From: an uncultured Collinsella sp.
GTDB taxonomy: Bacteria > Actinomycetota > Coriobacteriia > Coriobacteriales > Coriobacteriaceae
DNA length: 64,000 nt
Reading direction: 5' to 3'
NCBI GenBank assembly: GCA_934646815.1
Contig: CAKUEW010000002.1
Coordinates: 248,001 to 312,000 of the forward strand
Shown: in pieces, positions 54,947 through 63,300 of the stretch
How positions within the stretch are numbered: position 1 is the first letter of the stretch
Layout: the number at the start of each line of letters is the position of its first letter
Program-made: the position numbers and the translations under genes
Notes under the pieces: model-generated
The model's database searches: none
The model's input: only the letters and a program-made list of their open reading frames with translations
What the model was told of the DNA's origin: nothing

Positions 54947-56695
54947 TTAATCCTCGGCGACGACGGCGTTGGAATACACCGTGGTGATCTTGCGCTGGAC
55001 CTCGTTCTCCAGGCGCTGGATGGTCTCGTCGCGACGCTGCTCGGCATCGTCATCCTTGGGCGAGACGGACTTAAGACCCGAATCGACCTTCTTGTAGAGC
55101 TTCTCGGCCTGCGACTTCTTAATACCGGCGGCCTTGAACTTATCCATGTAGGTCTCCATGGCGTTGGAGATCAGCGCGTAGCTGTCCAGGCGCACCGTCT
55201 CGTTGGACTCGCTGGCGATCTCGTCGGCCAGGTCCTCCAGGTTGCCCCAGTACTCCTTGTACATAGAGTCGGAATCGTCGTCGGTCTTGACGGCGATGGC
55301 GATCTTGGTCGTGAACTGCGCAATGCCGTTGTAGATCTTGGCTTTGTCGCGGTTCTCGAACGACGGATCCTCCGCAGCGTTCTTAAAGTACTCGGCAGAC
55401 GCCTTGATGCGCGTGGTGCGGTTGGCGTCCTCGTCGTCCTTGCTGCCGCCATAGGAGTAGAAGTACCAGTACAGACGGCCCATCTCGTAAGACAGCTCCG
55501 AGAATCTGCTCGAATTCTCGAGCTCGGTCAGGTTCTGCTGATACACGTCGTCGAGCTGCGCCTTCTCCTTGGTGGTGAAGGTGCCGTCGGCCTTGTAGGC
55601 ATCGATGAGGCCCTCGTAGCCCTCGACGTCACCCGGACGATAGCCAATGGCGGCGAGGTAGGCCTTCTCGGCCTTCTCGGGAGCCGACTGGGTCTGGTCG
55701 CGGCCGAGCTTCATCTGGTAGTCGAACTTCTCGGTAATCGTGGACTCGCGCAGCGCCATGCTGCCAATGCCCACGACCAGGCACACCACGCATGCGATGA
55801 CACAGCCAAAGAAGGTCTTGACCTTGCGGGCCTGCTTATCGCGGAACTCGCGGGTGAGCTCCTTGTAGATCTCCAGGTCGGCAGCCAGCTCGTCGCAGTC
55901 CTGGTAGCGGCGGGCACGTTCGAGCTCGCAGCACTTGGGGATGATGACGTCGGCAAAGCCCTCGCCCACGTTCTCGTTCTTGGTGTGAACGTTGGGCAGC
56001 GGGAACTCGACCGGAGGCGCCTCGCCCACCAGCAGGTGCCACATGGTGGCGCCGATGCCGTAGATATCGGTACGGGCGTCGGTCTGGGCCTTGCCGTACT
56101 GCTCGGGCGCGGCGTAGCCCGTGGTACCAAAGGCGATGGTGTCCTTGCGGGCCTCGTCCTTGTACTCGCGCGCAACACCCAGGTCGATCAACTTAATGTA
56201 GCCATCGGGGTGCAGCATGATGTTGGAGGGCTTCATGTCGCGGTAGACGATGGGCGGGTCCTGACGGTGCAGGTAGCCCAGGGCGTCGCACACCTGCAGC
56301 ATCCACTTTTGCACGTCCTCCTCGGACTGCGGGCCCTCGCGGCGCACCACGTCGGCCAGGGACGTACCCTCGACGTGGTCCATGATGACGTAGATAAAGT
56401 CCTCGGTCTTTTCGATATCGACGATGTCGACGATATTGGGGTGATCGAGCTTGGACAGCAGCTCGGCCTCACTTGCCAGCGACTGCTCGATGGGGCGGCC
56501 GGTGGGGTCAGTCGCGTTGCGGTCGACCTCTTTGACGGCCCACTGCTTGTTGGTGAGCTGCAGGTCGGCGGCCAGGTAGACACGGCTCATGCCGCCCTTG
56601 CCGATCACCGACAGAATCTTGTAACGGCCCTTGATGACGTCGCCCACGCGCTTACGGCGCGCGTCGACCTCTCGCCTGCTTCTGGTAGACGGCAT
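54947..56695 (-). CDS. Membrane-spanning Ser/Thr protein kinase
   Basis: A 582-residue PknB-type kinase. The glycine loop is GKGGMSRVYLA (32-42), the lysine is in AVKEV, and the catalytic loop is YRDMKPSNIML (about 151). DLGVA replaces the usual DFG, and GTTGYAAPEQ is the activation/APE segment. The kinase domain ends near 280, followed by one membrane span (about 293-313). The extracellular helical region has TPR-like character (KAEKAYLAAIGYRPGD) rather than PASTA repeats. It is next to a PP2C phosphatase (three-base gap), a classical kinase-phosphatase pair. The start is clear despite no strong ribosome site beyond the phosphatase end. Confidence 0.93.
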   Translation of the reverse strand: MPSTRSRREVDARRKRVGDVIKGRYKILSVIGKGGMSRVYLAADLQLTNKQWAVKEVDRNATDPTGRPIEQSLASEAELLSKLDHPNIVDIVDIEKTEDFIYVIMDHVEGTSLADVVRREGPQSEEDVQKWMLQVCDALGYLHRQDPPIVYRDMKPSNIMLHPDGYIKLIDLGVAREYKDEARKDTIAFGTTGYAAPEQYGKAQTDARTDIYGIGATMWHLLVGEAPPVEFPLPNVHTKNENVGEGFADVIIPKCCELERARRYQDCDELAADLEIYKELTREFRDKQARKVKTFFGCVIACVVCLVVGIGSMALRESTITEKFDYQMKLGRDQTQSAPEKAEKAYLAAIGYRPGDVEGYEGLIDAYKADGTFTTKEKAQLDDVYQQNLTELENSSRFSELSYEMGRLYWYFYSYGGSKDDEDANRTTRIKASAEYFKNAAEDPSFENRDKAKIYNGIAQFTTKIAIAVKTDDDSDSMYKEYWGNLEDLADEIASESNETVRLDSYALISNAMETYMDKFKAAGIKKSQAEKLYKKVDSGLKSVSPKDDDAEQRRDETIQRLENEVQRKITTVYSNAVVAED

Positions 56696-56698
56696 GGG

Positions 56699-57586
56699 CT
56701 ATCGACCTCCCTGAGCCTGAACGCGCAGCACGAGCGCGGTGACGTTGTCGGCCTCTTTGCGATCCATGACGAGCTTGGCGGTGTCGGCGATGCGCTGCGT
56801 GACGCAACCGAACTCAAAGCCCTCCTGCTCCTCGCGGTCCAGGTCGGCGGCGGTGCAGGCGGCATAGGCGCCACGACGGCGCTCGGCGGCCCAGGCGTTG
56901 GCGTCCAGCGCATCGGGCCCCAAGCGACGGCGAAGCTCGGTATCGGTGAGCACGTGGCGGAAACCGTCGGAGCACAGCAGGTAGATGGCATCGCGATCGA
57001 GGTTGCCGTGGATTAGGTCGGGCACGACCTCCTTGGTGGAGCCCAGGCACTGCAGCAGCACGTTGCGGCGCGGGTGTGTGAGGGCCTCCTCGGGCGTGAT
57101 GCGACCGGCCTCGACCTCGCGGCGTACGAAGGTCTGATCGACCGTGAGCTGGTTGGTCGCCGACTCGGTGAGTTCGTAGGCACGCGTGTCACCCACGTGC
57201 ACGATGGAATAGCGGCCGCCGATGGCGAGCATGGCGGTGAGCGTGGTGCCCAGGTTCATGTGCTCGGCCATGCCATAGCGAATCAGCGCCATGTTCATGT
57301 CCTGAACCAGGCCGCCCCACTGGCCGTCGACGAAGTTCTCAAAACCGCCGACGGAGCTCTCCATGGCCTCCAGGGCCACGGGCAGCTTGTTGTCGAACCA
57401 ATCGGACAGCATGTTGATGACGGCGGCAGAAGCGAGCTCGCCGCACTCAAGGCCACCCATGCCGTCGGCGACAGCGACCAGGGCGACATCGCCCACGGGG
57501 GTGGAGGCGACCTTGATCAGGTAGCTATCCTGGTTGGATTCGCGCGTTCGGCCGACATTGGAGTAACCGGCCCCTTCGAAAAGCAT
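56699..57586 (-). CDS. PP2C-family Ser/Thr phosphatase
   Basis: A 295-residue PPM phosphatase reversing Ser/Thr phosphorylation. All metal-site motifs are present: RESNQDS, VADGMGG, GTTLTA, HVGDTRAY, LLCSDG and the final DNVTALV. Cytosolic, no membrane span. It directly precedes the kinase gene. AAAGGAG precedes the ATG. The likely role is to oppose the kinases of this island. Confidence 0.95.
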   Translation of the reverse strand: MLFEGAGYSNVGRTRESNQDSYLIKVASTPVGDVALVAVADGMGGLECGELASAAVINMLSDWFDNKLPVALEAMESSVGGFENFVDGQWGGLVQDMNMALIRYGMAEHMNLGTTLTAMLAIGGRYSIVHVGDTRAYELTESATNQLTVDQTFVRREVEAGRITPEEALTHPRRNVLLQCLGSTKEVVPDLIHGNLDRDAIYLLCSDGFRHVLTDTELRRRLGPDALDANAWAAERRRGAYAACTAADLDREEQEGFEFGCVTQRIADTAKLVMDRKEADNVTALVLRVQAQGGR

Positions 57587-57628
57587 CTGCGCTCCTTTCT
57601 CGAATATCTCAACGTGGGTCGCACGCCC

Positions 57629-59047
57629 TTAGGCGGGCTGGACCTCGAATGCAAAGTTCTCGTCACTCATGCGCACGGTGTCGCCGTCGACGAGCGCAAC
57701 CGGGAAGCCCGGATCGATGCGCTCGTTGTTGACGAAGGTGCCGTTGCGCGAGTTGTCGTCCTCGATGGTGCAGGTGGCGCCGTCGGTAACGAAGATCGCA
57801 TGGCTGCGCGAAACCGTCGTGGAGCCCTTGACCATAAACGAGCTATGCTTGGACTTACCGACCACAAAGCGACGGCCGCGGACCTCAAAGCGCTCGCCGG
57901 TAGCAATGCGCGTGAGGTAGAAGCGCAGGTGACGCTCGGGAGCTGCGGGTACGGGCGCAGGAGCCGGCTCGGGCTTGGGAGCGGACTTGGGCTCAGGCGC
58001 GGGCGCCGGTGCGGGCTCGGGCTTGGGCTCGGGCTTGGCGGCGTGCGCATGAGCGCCGTGGCGCTCGACCGTGTCCTTGGAGAACAGCGACTCGTAGCCC
58101 TCGGCCACCTTAAAGTCGATGGGGTTGAGCACGCCGGTGCGGTCCTGGCGGGACTGGGCGATGGGTGCATCGGCCAGGTCGTCCTCATCCTGGGGCGCGG
58201 GTTCGGGCTCAGGCTCCGGTTCGGGCTCAGGCTCGGACTCCGGGGCCGGCTGCGGCGCAGGCGCGGGCTCCGGGGCCGGCTGCGGCGCAGGCACGGGCTC
58301 GGTAGAAGAGATCGGCTCGTCCTCCAGGTCGGAAAGGACCACCGTTCCCAGCACGGGATCGGGGGCAACGTCGCCCAGGTCCTCGCCGTCGTTGAGCACG
58401 GTGGTGCCGTGATCGTCGCCGCTATCGAGCACCGTGGTACCATGGTCATCGCCGTCGTCGAGCACCGTGGTGCCGGCGTCCATGAGCATGGCGCTCGCGC
58501 TCACCTGCTTAAGGTGGCGGGAGAAGCCCAGAATATCGAAGGGGCCGGGCTTCTTAAAGAACGCGGCAAACGACGTCATGGCGTTCTGGGCAATATCATC
58601 GGACGGCTTGACCGATGCGGCGACCTGCTCAAAGAACACGCGAACGGCGTCCAGATTGGGCGTAAGGCCCGTCATCGGCAAAAATACGAATCGGCAACCC
58701 GTACCGGAGGCATCCATAACTACCTCGTCGGCCGCAAAGCGCAGGTTCATAAGCGGCAGCTGCGAGGCGACCAGGGTATCGAAGGTGCTAGAGATGCTCT
58801 CGAGCAGCTCGCAGGTCTCGGCGCCGTCGAAGGGGCGCGCCAGGCGCTGCTCCAGGGTCTCGCCGATCAGGCGATAGCGCATCTCGAGCACGCCATCCGG
58901 GTAGCGCATGAGCGCACCGGGCAGCAGGCAGCCCACGTTGCCGGCGGTCACGGCTTCGTAGAGACGCTTGTCGAGCTGACGCTGGTCAGCAACTACGTAA
59001 CCAAGCGCCATAGAACCGTCACGCTGTTGAATAACTCGTTTTTCCAT
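57629..59047 (-). CDS. DUF6382-like + FHA-domain protein with GTTVLDDGDDH repeats
   Basis: A 472-residue protein. The N-terminal ~185 residues match the pattern of the DUF6382 domain found ahead of FHA domains (QRDGSMALGYVV, NLRFAADEVVMD). Three GTTVLDDGDDH-type units and GTVVLSDLED follow (about 203-250), then a long Pro/Glu/Ala linker. The C-terminal FHA domain has RRFVVGKSKHSSF, TTVSRSHAIF and NSRNGTFVNN. The T-V-L-D cores fit a pT-x-x-D recognition pattern for FHA domains (established preference for some FHAs, inferred here). The ATG lies four bases after the upstream FHA gene; a TTG 12 bases earlier is an alternative. Confidence 0.88.
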   Translation of the reverse strand: MEKRVIQQRDGSMALGYVVADQRQLDKRLYEAVTAGNVGCLLPGALMRYPDGVLEMRYRLIGETLEQRLARPFDGAETCELLESISSTFDTLVASQLPLMNLRFAADEVVMDASGTGCRFVFLPMTGLTPNLDAVRVFFEQVAASVKPSDDIAQNAMTSFAAFFKKPGPFDILGFSRHLKQVSASAMLMDAGTTVLDDGDDHGTTVLDSGDDHGTTVLNDGEDLGDVAPDPVLGTVVLSDLEDEPISSTEPVPAPQPAPEPAPAPQPAPESEPEPEPEPEPEPAPQDEDDLADAPIAQSRQDRTGVLNPIDFKVAEGYESLFSKDTVERHGAHAHAAKPEPKPEPAPAPAPEPKSAPKPEPAPAPVPAAPERHLRFYLTRIATGERFEVRGRRFVVGKSKHSSFMVKGSTTVSRSHAIFVTDGATCTIEDDNSRNGTFVNNERIDPGFPVALVDGDTVRMSDENFAFEVQPA

Positions 59048-59051
59048 TTCG

Positions 59052-60053
59052 CTAACCAATCGTCAGAACATGCGCGTCGCGCGCGCAAAACCAATAGGTA
59101 CTCCGGCCGGCGAGCACAATGCGATCGCCAAACTCTAACGGGAACGTTCGCGGCCCGTCGCCTCCCCCGCTATCAAAGACGCAGACAAGGCCTCCGCCCG
59201 CATCGCGCAGGACGCGCGTGCCGTGGGTGCTGCCGCCATCTTCCAAATACCAGGTGTCGTCGAGCGTAAACACACGGCAGTGCAGGCGCGAGACCACCGG
59301 GTCGGCCTCGATCGCGTCGCAGCTGCTAAACCGCCCAATCGAGAAAGGCCGGTCCGCGTCCACGCACCACACGCCCAAAATGCACGGGTCGTCCCCGTCA
59401 GCCACGCGCACCAGGCACGCGCCGTCTTGCGCCCACTCGTCGCCCGTATCGGGCGGATCCTGGAGCTCCTGGGGCGTACGGGAGCACAGCGTGCGGGCAA
59501 AGCGGTCGTCCAGGCAGCCAAAGGCCATGGTGCGAAAGCAGGCAGCCAAAAGCTCGGCAAGCGGGGCGTGCCCGCAGGCGGCCTGTTGCTCGCCCCAGCG
59601 CACGACCTCGCGCGACTCGCATGCCATGCGCAGCGGATCGATCTCGCGGCCGGCGCGACGCTCGCTCTCCAGGCCACGCAGCAGCTCGGGCCACGACGTG
59701 TGGAGCACGTAATCGAACAGCCCCGCGTCGTCCAGGTCGGTCGCCTCGTGCAGTATCTCGATAAGCGAGGCCGCCGCCTGCGAAAACACCGAGCTGTCGT
59801 CGGCATAGCCCTTGCGCATGTCGGCCGCATAGCGACTCGAGTGCATCAGACGCGACAGGGCAGCCGCGGTGCGCTTGCGCACGATGGGGTTGGTGTGGTT
59901 GATATACCTGCCGCGGGTACCCACGAGCGCGTAGATGTGCTTGTGGTTGCAGCCGCCGCACGTCAGGCCCCTGATGGTCTCGGCAAAGCGATAGAACGCA
60001 CTGTCCCAGCCGTGCTCGTGGACGCAATCGCAAACCTGAGAGGAACTCGCCAT
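59052..60053 (-). CDS. FHA-domain protein with Cys/His-rich N terminus
   Basis: A 333-residue protein. The N terminus has CDCVHEHG and TCGGCNHKH, a possible metal site. A helical middle region of unknown type follows. A C-terminal FHA domain (about 240-325) has FSIGRFSSCD, DPVVSRLHCRV and GGSTHGTRVL. First gene of the apparent 12.6-kb operon running through kinase, phosphatase, repeat protein, surface protein, propeller protein and FHA protein. A variant GTTGCACAAC box lies upstream. GAAGGGG precedes the ATG. Confidence 0.85.
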   Translation of the reverse strand: MASSSQVCDCVHEHGWDSAFYRFAETIRGLTCGGCNHKHIYALVGTRGRYINHTNPIVRKRTAAALSRLMHSSRYAADMRKGYADDSSVFSQAAASLIEILHEATDLDDAGLFDYVLHTSWPELLRGLESERRAGREIDPLRMACESREVVRWGEQQAACGHAPLAELLAACFRTMAFGCLDDRFARTLCSRTPQELQDPPDTGDEWAQDGACLVRVADGDDPCILGVWCVDADRPFSIGRFSSCDAIEADPVVSRLHCRVFTLDDTWYLEDGGSTHGTRVLRDAGGGLVCVFDSGGGDGPRTFPLEFGDRIVLAGRSTYWFCARDAHVLTIG

Positions 60054-60103
60054 GAGGCCCCTTCCCTAACTCCCCCGGAAACCTCAACTCTAGAGGTCAC
60101 CGT

Positions 60104-60135
60104 GTTCCCTTGCTGTTGCACAACACCTTGGGAAC
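60104..60135. promoter_or_regulatory. Variant box e (GTTGCACAAC) in a larger palindrome
   Basis: GTTGCACAAC at 60115-60124 differs by one base from the other boxes. It is centred exactly within GTTCCC (60104-60109) and GGGAAC (60130-60135), giving a 32-base symmetric site before the long operon. Confidence 0.6.
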
Positions 60136-60172
60136 AGTCCAGTAACTCAACGTTGCCGCCGGTCGACGGCCC

Positions 60173-61258
60173 CTACAGCAGCGTGACCGGTGTCACCACA
60201 TCCATCACGTGCCGATCTCCGATAAAGTCGCCTTTCAGCTGCACATGGCGACGGGCAAGGTCGTCAAACGCAGCGGCCGCCTGCGACGCCAGGGGTCGCG
60301 CCGCCGGGTCGTCCGACAGGCAGGCGCATATGGCGCCGCGCACATCGTCCGGAAGCTCCTCGTCCACCGCGATGGCACTCGTCCCCGCGCCCCGGCAGGC
60401 CTCGAAGAAGTCCTTCCAAGCATTGCCGCCGGCACCGGCTTGGGGGGCACCCGTCAAATACGGCAGGCTGCCGCAGAGCGCCTCGTGGGCAAGGACGCCC
60501 AGCGAGAACACATCGGAGGCTGGCTTGGCTCGACGGGTCTCGCCGTCGCCCATCAGCAGCTCGGGTGCCAGGTATCCCGGCGTCCCGCGCGGTCCGATCC
60601 AGTAGGCACCCTCCTCGTCCAAAAACGAATAGTCCAAGTCGATAAGGGCCGCCTGCGGAATCTCGCCCAACAGATCGGAAGCCATATCAAACGGATCGCT
60701 CTCGAACACGATGTTGGAGGGCTTAAGGTCCTGATGGACAAACGTTCCGCCAAACGCCTCTTGCGCCTGCGCCAGCGCGCCAAAGCACGAAGACACCAGC
60801 AGCAGCGTCTGAGCAAACGACAGGCTGCGCACGCCCGTGGCGCAGGTGCGCACCACATCGGCAAACGACACACCCGGGACCATGACAGTCACCACGGCAA
60901 GCACGGTGTCGTCGCCGGGAAGGGCGACGAGCTCGTGAAAGAGCACGCGGGCCAAACCGTGCGAGGAGGGCGTAAGGGTGCCGCCGGCATCGGCCTGCAC
61001 GTCCAAGACACGGCGGAAGAAATCTTCCTGGCGACGCAGATGAGCGATATCGCCGCGGATGAGCTTGAACGAGCACGAGGTGCCGCGCAGGCCATCTGCC
61101 GTGCAGGAACCGACAAAGACCTGCGAGCCGCCCGGCGCGCTCGTGACGAGCTTGAGCCCGTCGACGCCGGCCAGCCTGGCGATCATCCGAACCTTCGCGT
61201 CGACCGGAGCCGTCGCGATGTCCTTGTTCTCGGTCGTCTGATCCATCTTGTTAAGCAC
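60173..61258 (-). CDS. Soluble Ser/Thr protein kinase-like protein
   Basis: A 361-residue kinase fold without a membrane span. A degenerate glycine loop is SAPGGSQVFVG, with a candidate lysine in SFKLIRGD. The catalytic loop is VHQDLKPSNIVF, the metal-binding segment is IDLDYSF (DLD in place of DFG), and GTPGYLAPELL follows. Activity is plausible but the deviations make it uncertain. Single-gene unit with a GTTGCGCAAC box about 52 bases upstream. The GTG start has AAAGG close by; an ATG four codons later is possible. Confidence 0.85.
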   Translation of the reverse strand: MLNKMDQTTENKDIATAPVDAKVRMIARLAGVDGLKLVTSAPGGSQVFVGSCTADGLRGTSCSFKLIRGDIAHLRRQEDFFRRVLDVQADAGGTLTPSSHGLARVLFHELVALPGDDTVLAVVTVMVPGVSFADVVRTCATGVRSLSFAQTLLLVSSCFGALAQAQEAFGGTFVHQDLKPSNIVFESDPFDMASDLLGEIPQAALIDLDYSFLDEEGAYWIGPRGTPGYLAPELLMGDGETRRAKPASDVFSLGVLAHEALCGSLPYLTGAPQAGAGGNAWKDFFEACRGAGTSAIAVDEELPDDVRGAICACLSDDPAARPLASQAAAAFDDLARRHVQLKGDFIGDRHVMDVVTPVTLL

Positions 61259-61305
61259 CTACCTTTCTTTGCTAGCAATACCATGAAGGCAAAAACCTAA
61301 AAGTT

Positions 61306-61315
61306 GTTGCGCAAC
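61306..61315. promoter_or_regulatory. GTTGCGCAAC box f
   Basis: Perfect palindrome. On the minus strand TTTTAG follows after four bases, with TATTGC about 16 bases beyond. Confidence 0.65.
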
Positions 61316-61370
61316 ATTGCCAAAAGGCGCAACTTTTTTGTTTTGCCTGTTGAGCGGGCGTGTGGCCGGC

Positions 61371-61405
61371 AAAGAAAAGCGGCCGGGAACGATGTCCGCG
61401 GCCGC
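61371..61405 (-). terminator. Terminator of the four-span zinc-ribbon gene
   Basis: GCGGCCG and CGGCCGC arms with a 13-base loop and TTTTCTTT after the stem on the minus strand. Confidence 0.75.
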
Positions 61406-61455
61406 GCCGGGTTACCGCTATCGGGTTTTACGGGTCAAGCCCTTTTGCCGATCTT

Positions 61456-62379
61456 CTAGTGGGCCGCCGGGGCAGTCTGCTCGCGCAGCACAAAGGTGAG
61501 CGCGGCGGCGGCGATGGCGAACAGCGCCATAAAGACAGGAGTGCTGGTCGCAGAACCAATGGCGTTCATCATGTTGGCGTACAGCAGCTCAAAGGCCAAG
61601 ACAGACAGCGTCATGAGGCCACAGCCGGCGGGCAGCACAACTTTGAGGCCCTGGGTAAGGTAGAGCACGACGCCGGCGATCGTGGCGAGCATGCCAAGGC
61701 CCCAAAACGCGGTGACGGCCAAAGAGATAAAGGAGATGCCGCCAGAGGAGACCTTGCCGTAGTTGGGGTTGGTGATGCTCACGACATGGCCACGGCCCGA
61801 ATCGGAATAGTCGTCGTAGTAGGAGCTGTAGGAATCGCTCAGCGAGCTGGCAAGATCGGAAGCCGAGTCGTACATGTCCTGGTAGGTGACGGCGACCTCA
61901 CCGGCCTTGCCCAGGCTCCACACGTTATAGGTCTCGTCAAAGCCCAGGCTCGACGAATAGTCGGTGCTCTGACCGGCGAGCTGGCTTAAGAAATTGGCGC
62001 CCTGGCTCGCGTAGCTCGAGGCCTGCACCACCGTGGGCGAAATGCTAAACCAAGGCATAAACGAAAGCACGATAGCGATGATCGCGAGCACGCAGGGAAT
62101 GATGCGGGTAATGGACAGTGCCGGGTGCACCGCAGAAGCGGGAGCCGGCGAGTGCATGGCGGGCGCTGTCGCAAAGACGGGCGCGGGCTGGGGTTGGGCG
62201 GCCGGCGCGGGCTGGGCCACAGGGGCGGACTGGGCCACGTGCTGGGGCTGGGCCACGTGCTGGAGCTGGGCCGGAGCGGCAGCGTGCGCGGGGGCAGCGG
62301 CCGCCTGCATCTGATGGCCGCAAACGGGGCAGAAACGAGCGCCGTCGTTAATCTTGGCGCCACAACCGGGGCAGAACAT
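61456..62379 (-). CDS. Zinc-ribbon multi-span membrane protein
   Basis: A 307-residue protein with zinc ribbon CPGCGAKINDGARFCPVCG (3-21). An Ala/Gln/Pro linker with repeated QHVAQ follows to about 85. A first membrane span (about 93-112) precedes a large extracellular loop rich in Ser/Tyr/Asp, and three further spans (about 212-292) close the protein. Same plan as the protein at 46326. Function unknown. AAGGAGG precedes the ATG, and a hairpin lies in the leader. Confidence 0.75.
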   Translation of the reverse strand: MFCPGCGAKINDGARFCPVCGHQMQAAAAPAHAAAPAQLQHVAQPQHVAQSAPVAQPAPAAQPQPAPVFATAPAMHSPAPASAVHPALSITRIIPCVLAIIAIVLSFMPWFSISPTVVQASSYASQGANFLSQLAGQSTDYSSSLGFDETYNVWSLGKAGEVAVTYQDMYDSASDLASSLSDSYSSYYDDYSDSGRGHVVSITNPNYGKVSSGGISFISLAVTAFWGLGMLATIAGVVLYLTQGLKVVLPAGCGLMTLSVLAFELLYANMMNAIGSATSTPVFMALFAIAAAALTFVLREQTAPAAH

Positions 62380-62404
62380 ATCGGGTACCTCCTTGGGGTC
62401 AAAC

Positions 62405-62439
62405 AACAAGTCGTGCGAACCCTTGGGGTCCGCACGACC
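62405..62439 (-). terminator. Hairpin with T-rich tail in the leader of the zinc-ribbon gene
   Basis: GTCGTGCGGACC pairs with GGGTTCGCACGAC (11 of 12) and is followed by TTGTTGTTTG on the minus strand. It lies between box g and the start codon, so it can serve as terminator for the gene upstream or as attenuator of this one. Confidence 0.6.
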
Positions 62440-62465
62440 ATGTTCACCGCTGTTGCCGCAAAGTT

Positions 62466-62475
62466 GTTGCGCAAC
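62466..62475. promoter_or_regulatory. GTTGCGCAAC box g
   Basis: Perfect palindrome; on the minus strand TTTGCG follows after three bases. Confidence 0.65.
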
Positions 62476-62533
62476 ATGCAAAAGTTTTTGAGGTATCGCC
62501 CCGACCGTCCCGGTCGAGCCCAAATTGAGTGGA

Positions 62534-63073
62534 TTAACCGAGCTTATGGCCGCAGTTCATACAAAAGGCGTTGCCCGGCTGAACGGCCGCGCCGCACGAA
62601 GGGCACACGGCGGCACCGTCGGCAGGGACAACCTGGGCATCGACCGGCACAGGCGCGGCCTGGGCTTGGGCCTGGCGAGCCAGCTCGGCCTGAATCTCGG
62701 CCATGGACTTACCGCAGCCCGAGCAGAACATGGAGGACTGCTGCAGGCGGTTGTGGCAAAACGGGCAATCGACAAACGCAGAGGCATAGGCAGCCGCCTG
62801 GGCCTGGCGCTCGAACTCGTCGATCTGGGCCTGAAGCTGTGCGCGTTCGTTATCGATCGCGGCGATGCCATCATAGAGCTCCTCGCGGCCCTGGCGCAGC
62901 TCGGCGTTTGCCTTGGTGGCCTCGTACAGGCTGGCGCCCAACTGGCCGGCAAGCTGCTGACGACGCTTAAGGGCGTCGTTCATCTGGCTCTTGAGCCTAT
63001 TCACCTGCAGGACACGGCTGGCATCGGCGGCCGTGCGGTCGAGCGATGCCTGCATTTCGTCAAGAAAACCCAT
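62534..63073 (-). CDS. Coiled-coil protein with C-terminal zinc ribbons
   Basis: A 179-residue soluble protein. A long helical, probably coiled-coil segment (about 10-95) precedes two zinc-ribbon units: CPFCHNRLQQSSMFCSGCG (about 103-121) and CPSCGAAVQPGNAFCMNCG near the C terminus. It differs from neighbours in having the ribbons at the end and no membrane span. A degenerate box lies about 110 bases upstream. AAAGGA precedes the ATG. Confidence 0.78.
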   Translation of the reverse strand: MGFLDEMQASLDRTAADASRVLQVNRLKSQMNDALKRRQQLAGQLGASLYEATKANAELRQGREELYDGIAAIDNERAQLQAQIDEFERQAQAAAYASAFVDCPFCHNRLQQSSMFCSGCGKSMAEIQAELARQAQAQAAPVPVDAQVVPADGAAVCPSCGAAVQPGNAFCMNCGHKLG

Positions 63074-63179
63074 GGCGGGTCCTTTCTGTCTAGGTATAAG
63101 GGCACGGCGGGCCCCTCTCAAATGCGCCCATCATCGCACAGCGATGGCACGCCCGCGCGCGAAACGGTGTTTTTCAACA

Positions 63180-63189
63180 GTGGTGCAAC
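63180..63189. promoter_or_regulatory. Degenerate GTTGCGCAAC-like site
   Basis: GTGGTGCAAC matches 8 of 10 positions and lies between the divergent coiled-coil zinc-ribbon gene and the kinase gene. Weak on its own. Confidence 0.3.
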
Positions 63190-63300
63190 CGCGATTGCGA
63201 GAAACTAACCATATTATTGAATATTGCTCGCGGGGACAGATGGCAGGCACGCCGACGCCGCCCGCACGCCAACACGACCGACAGCCAAGGGGGGGCGAAG

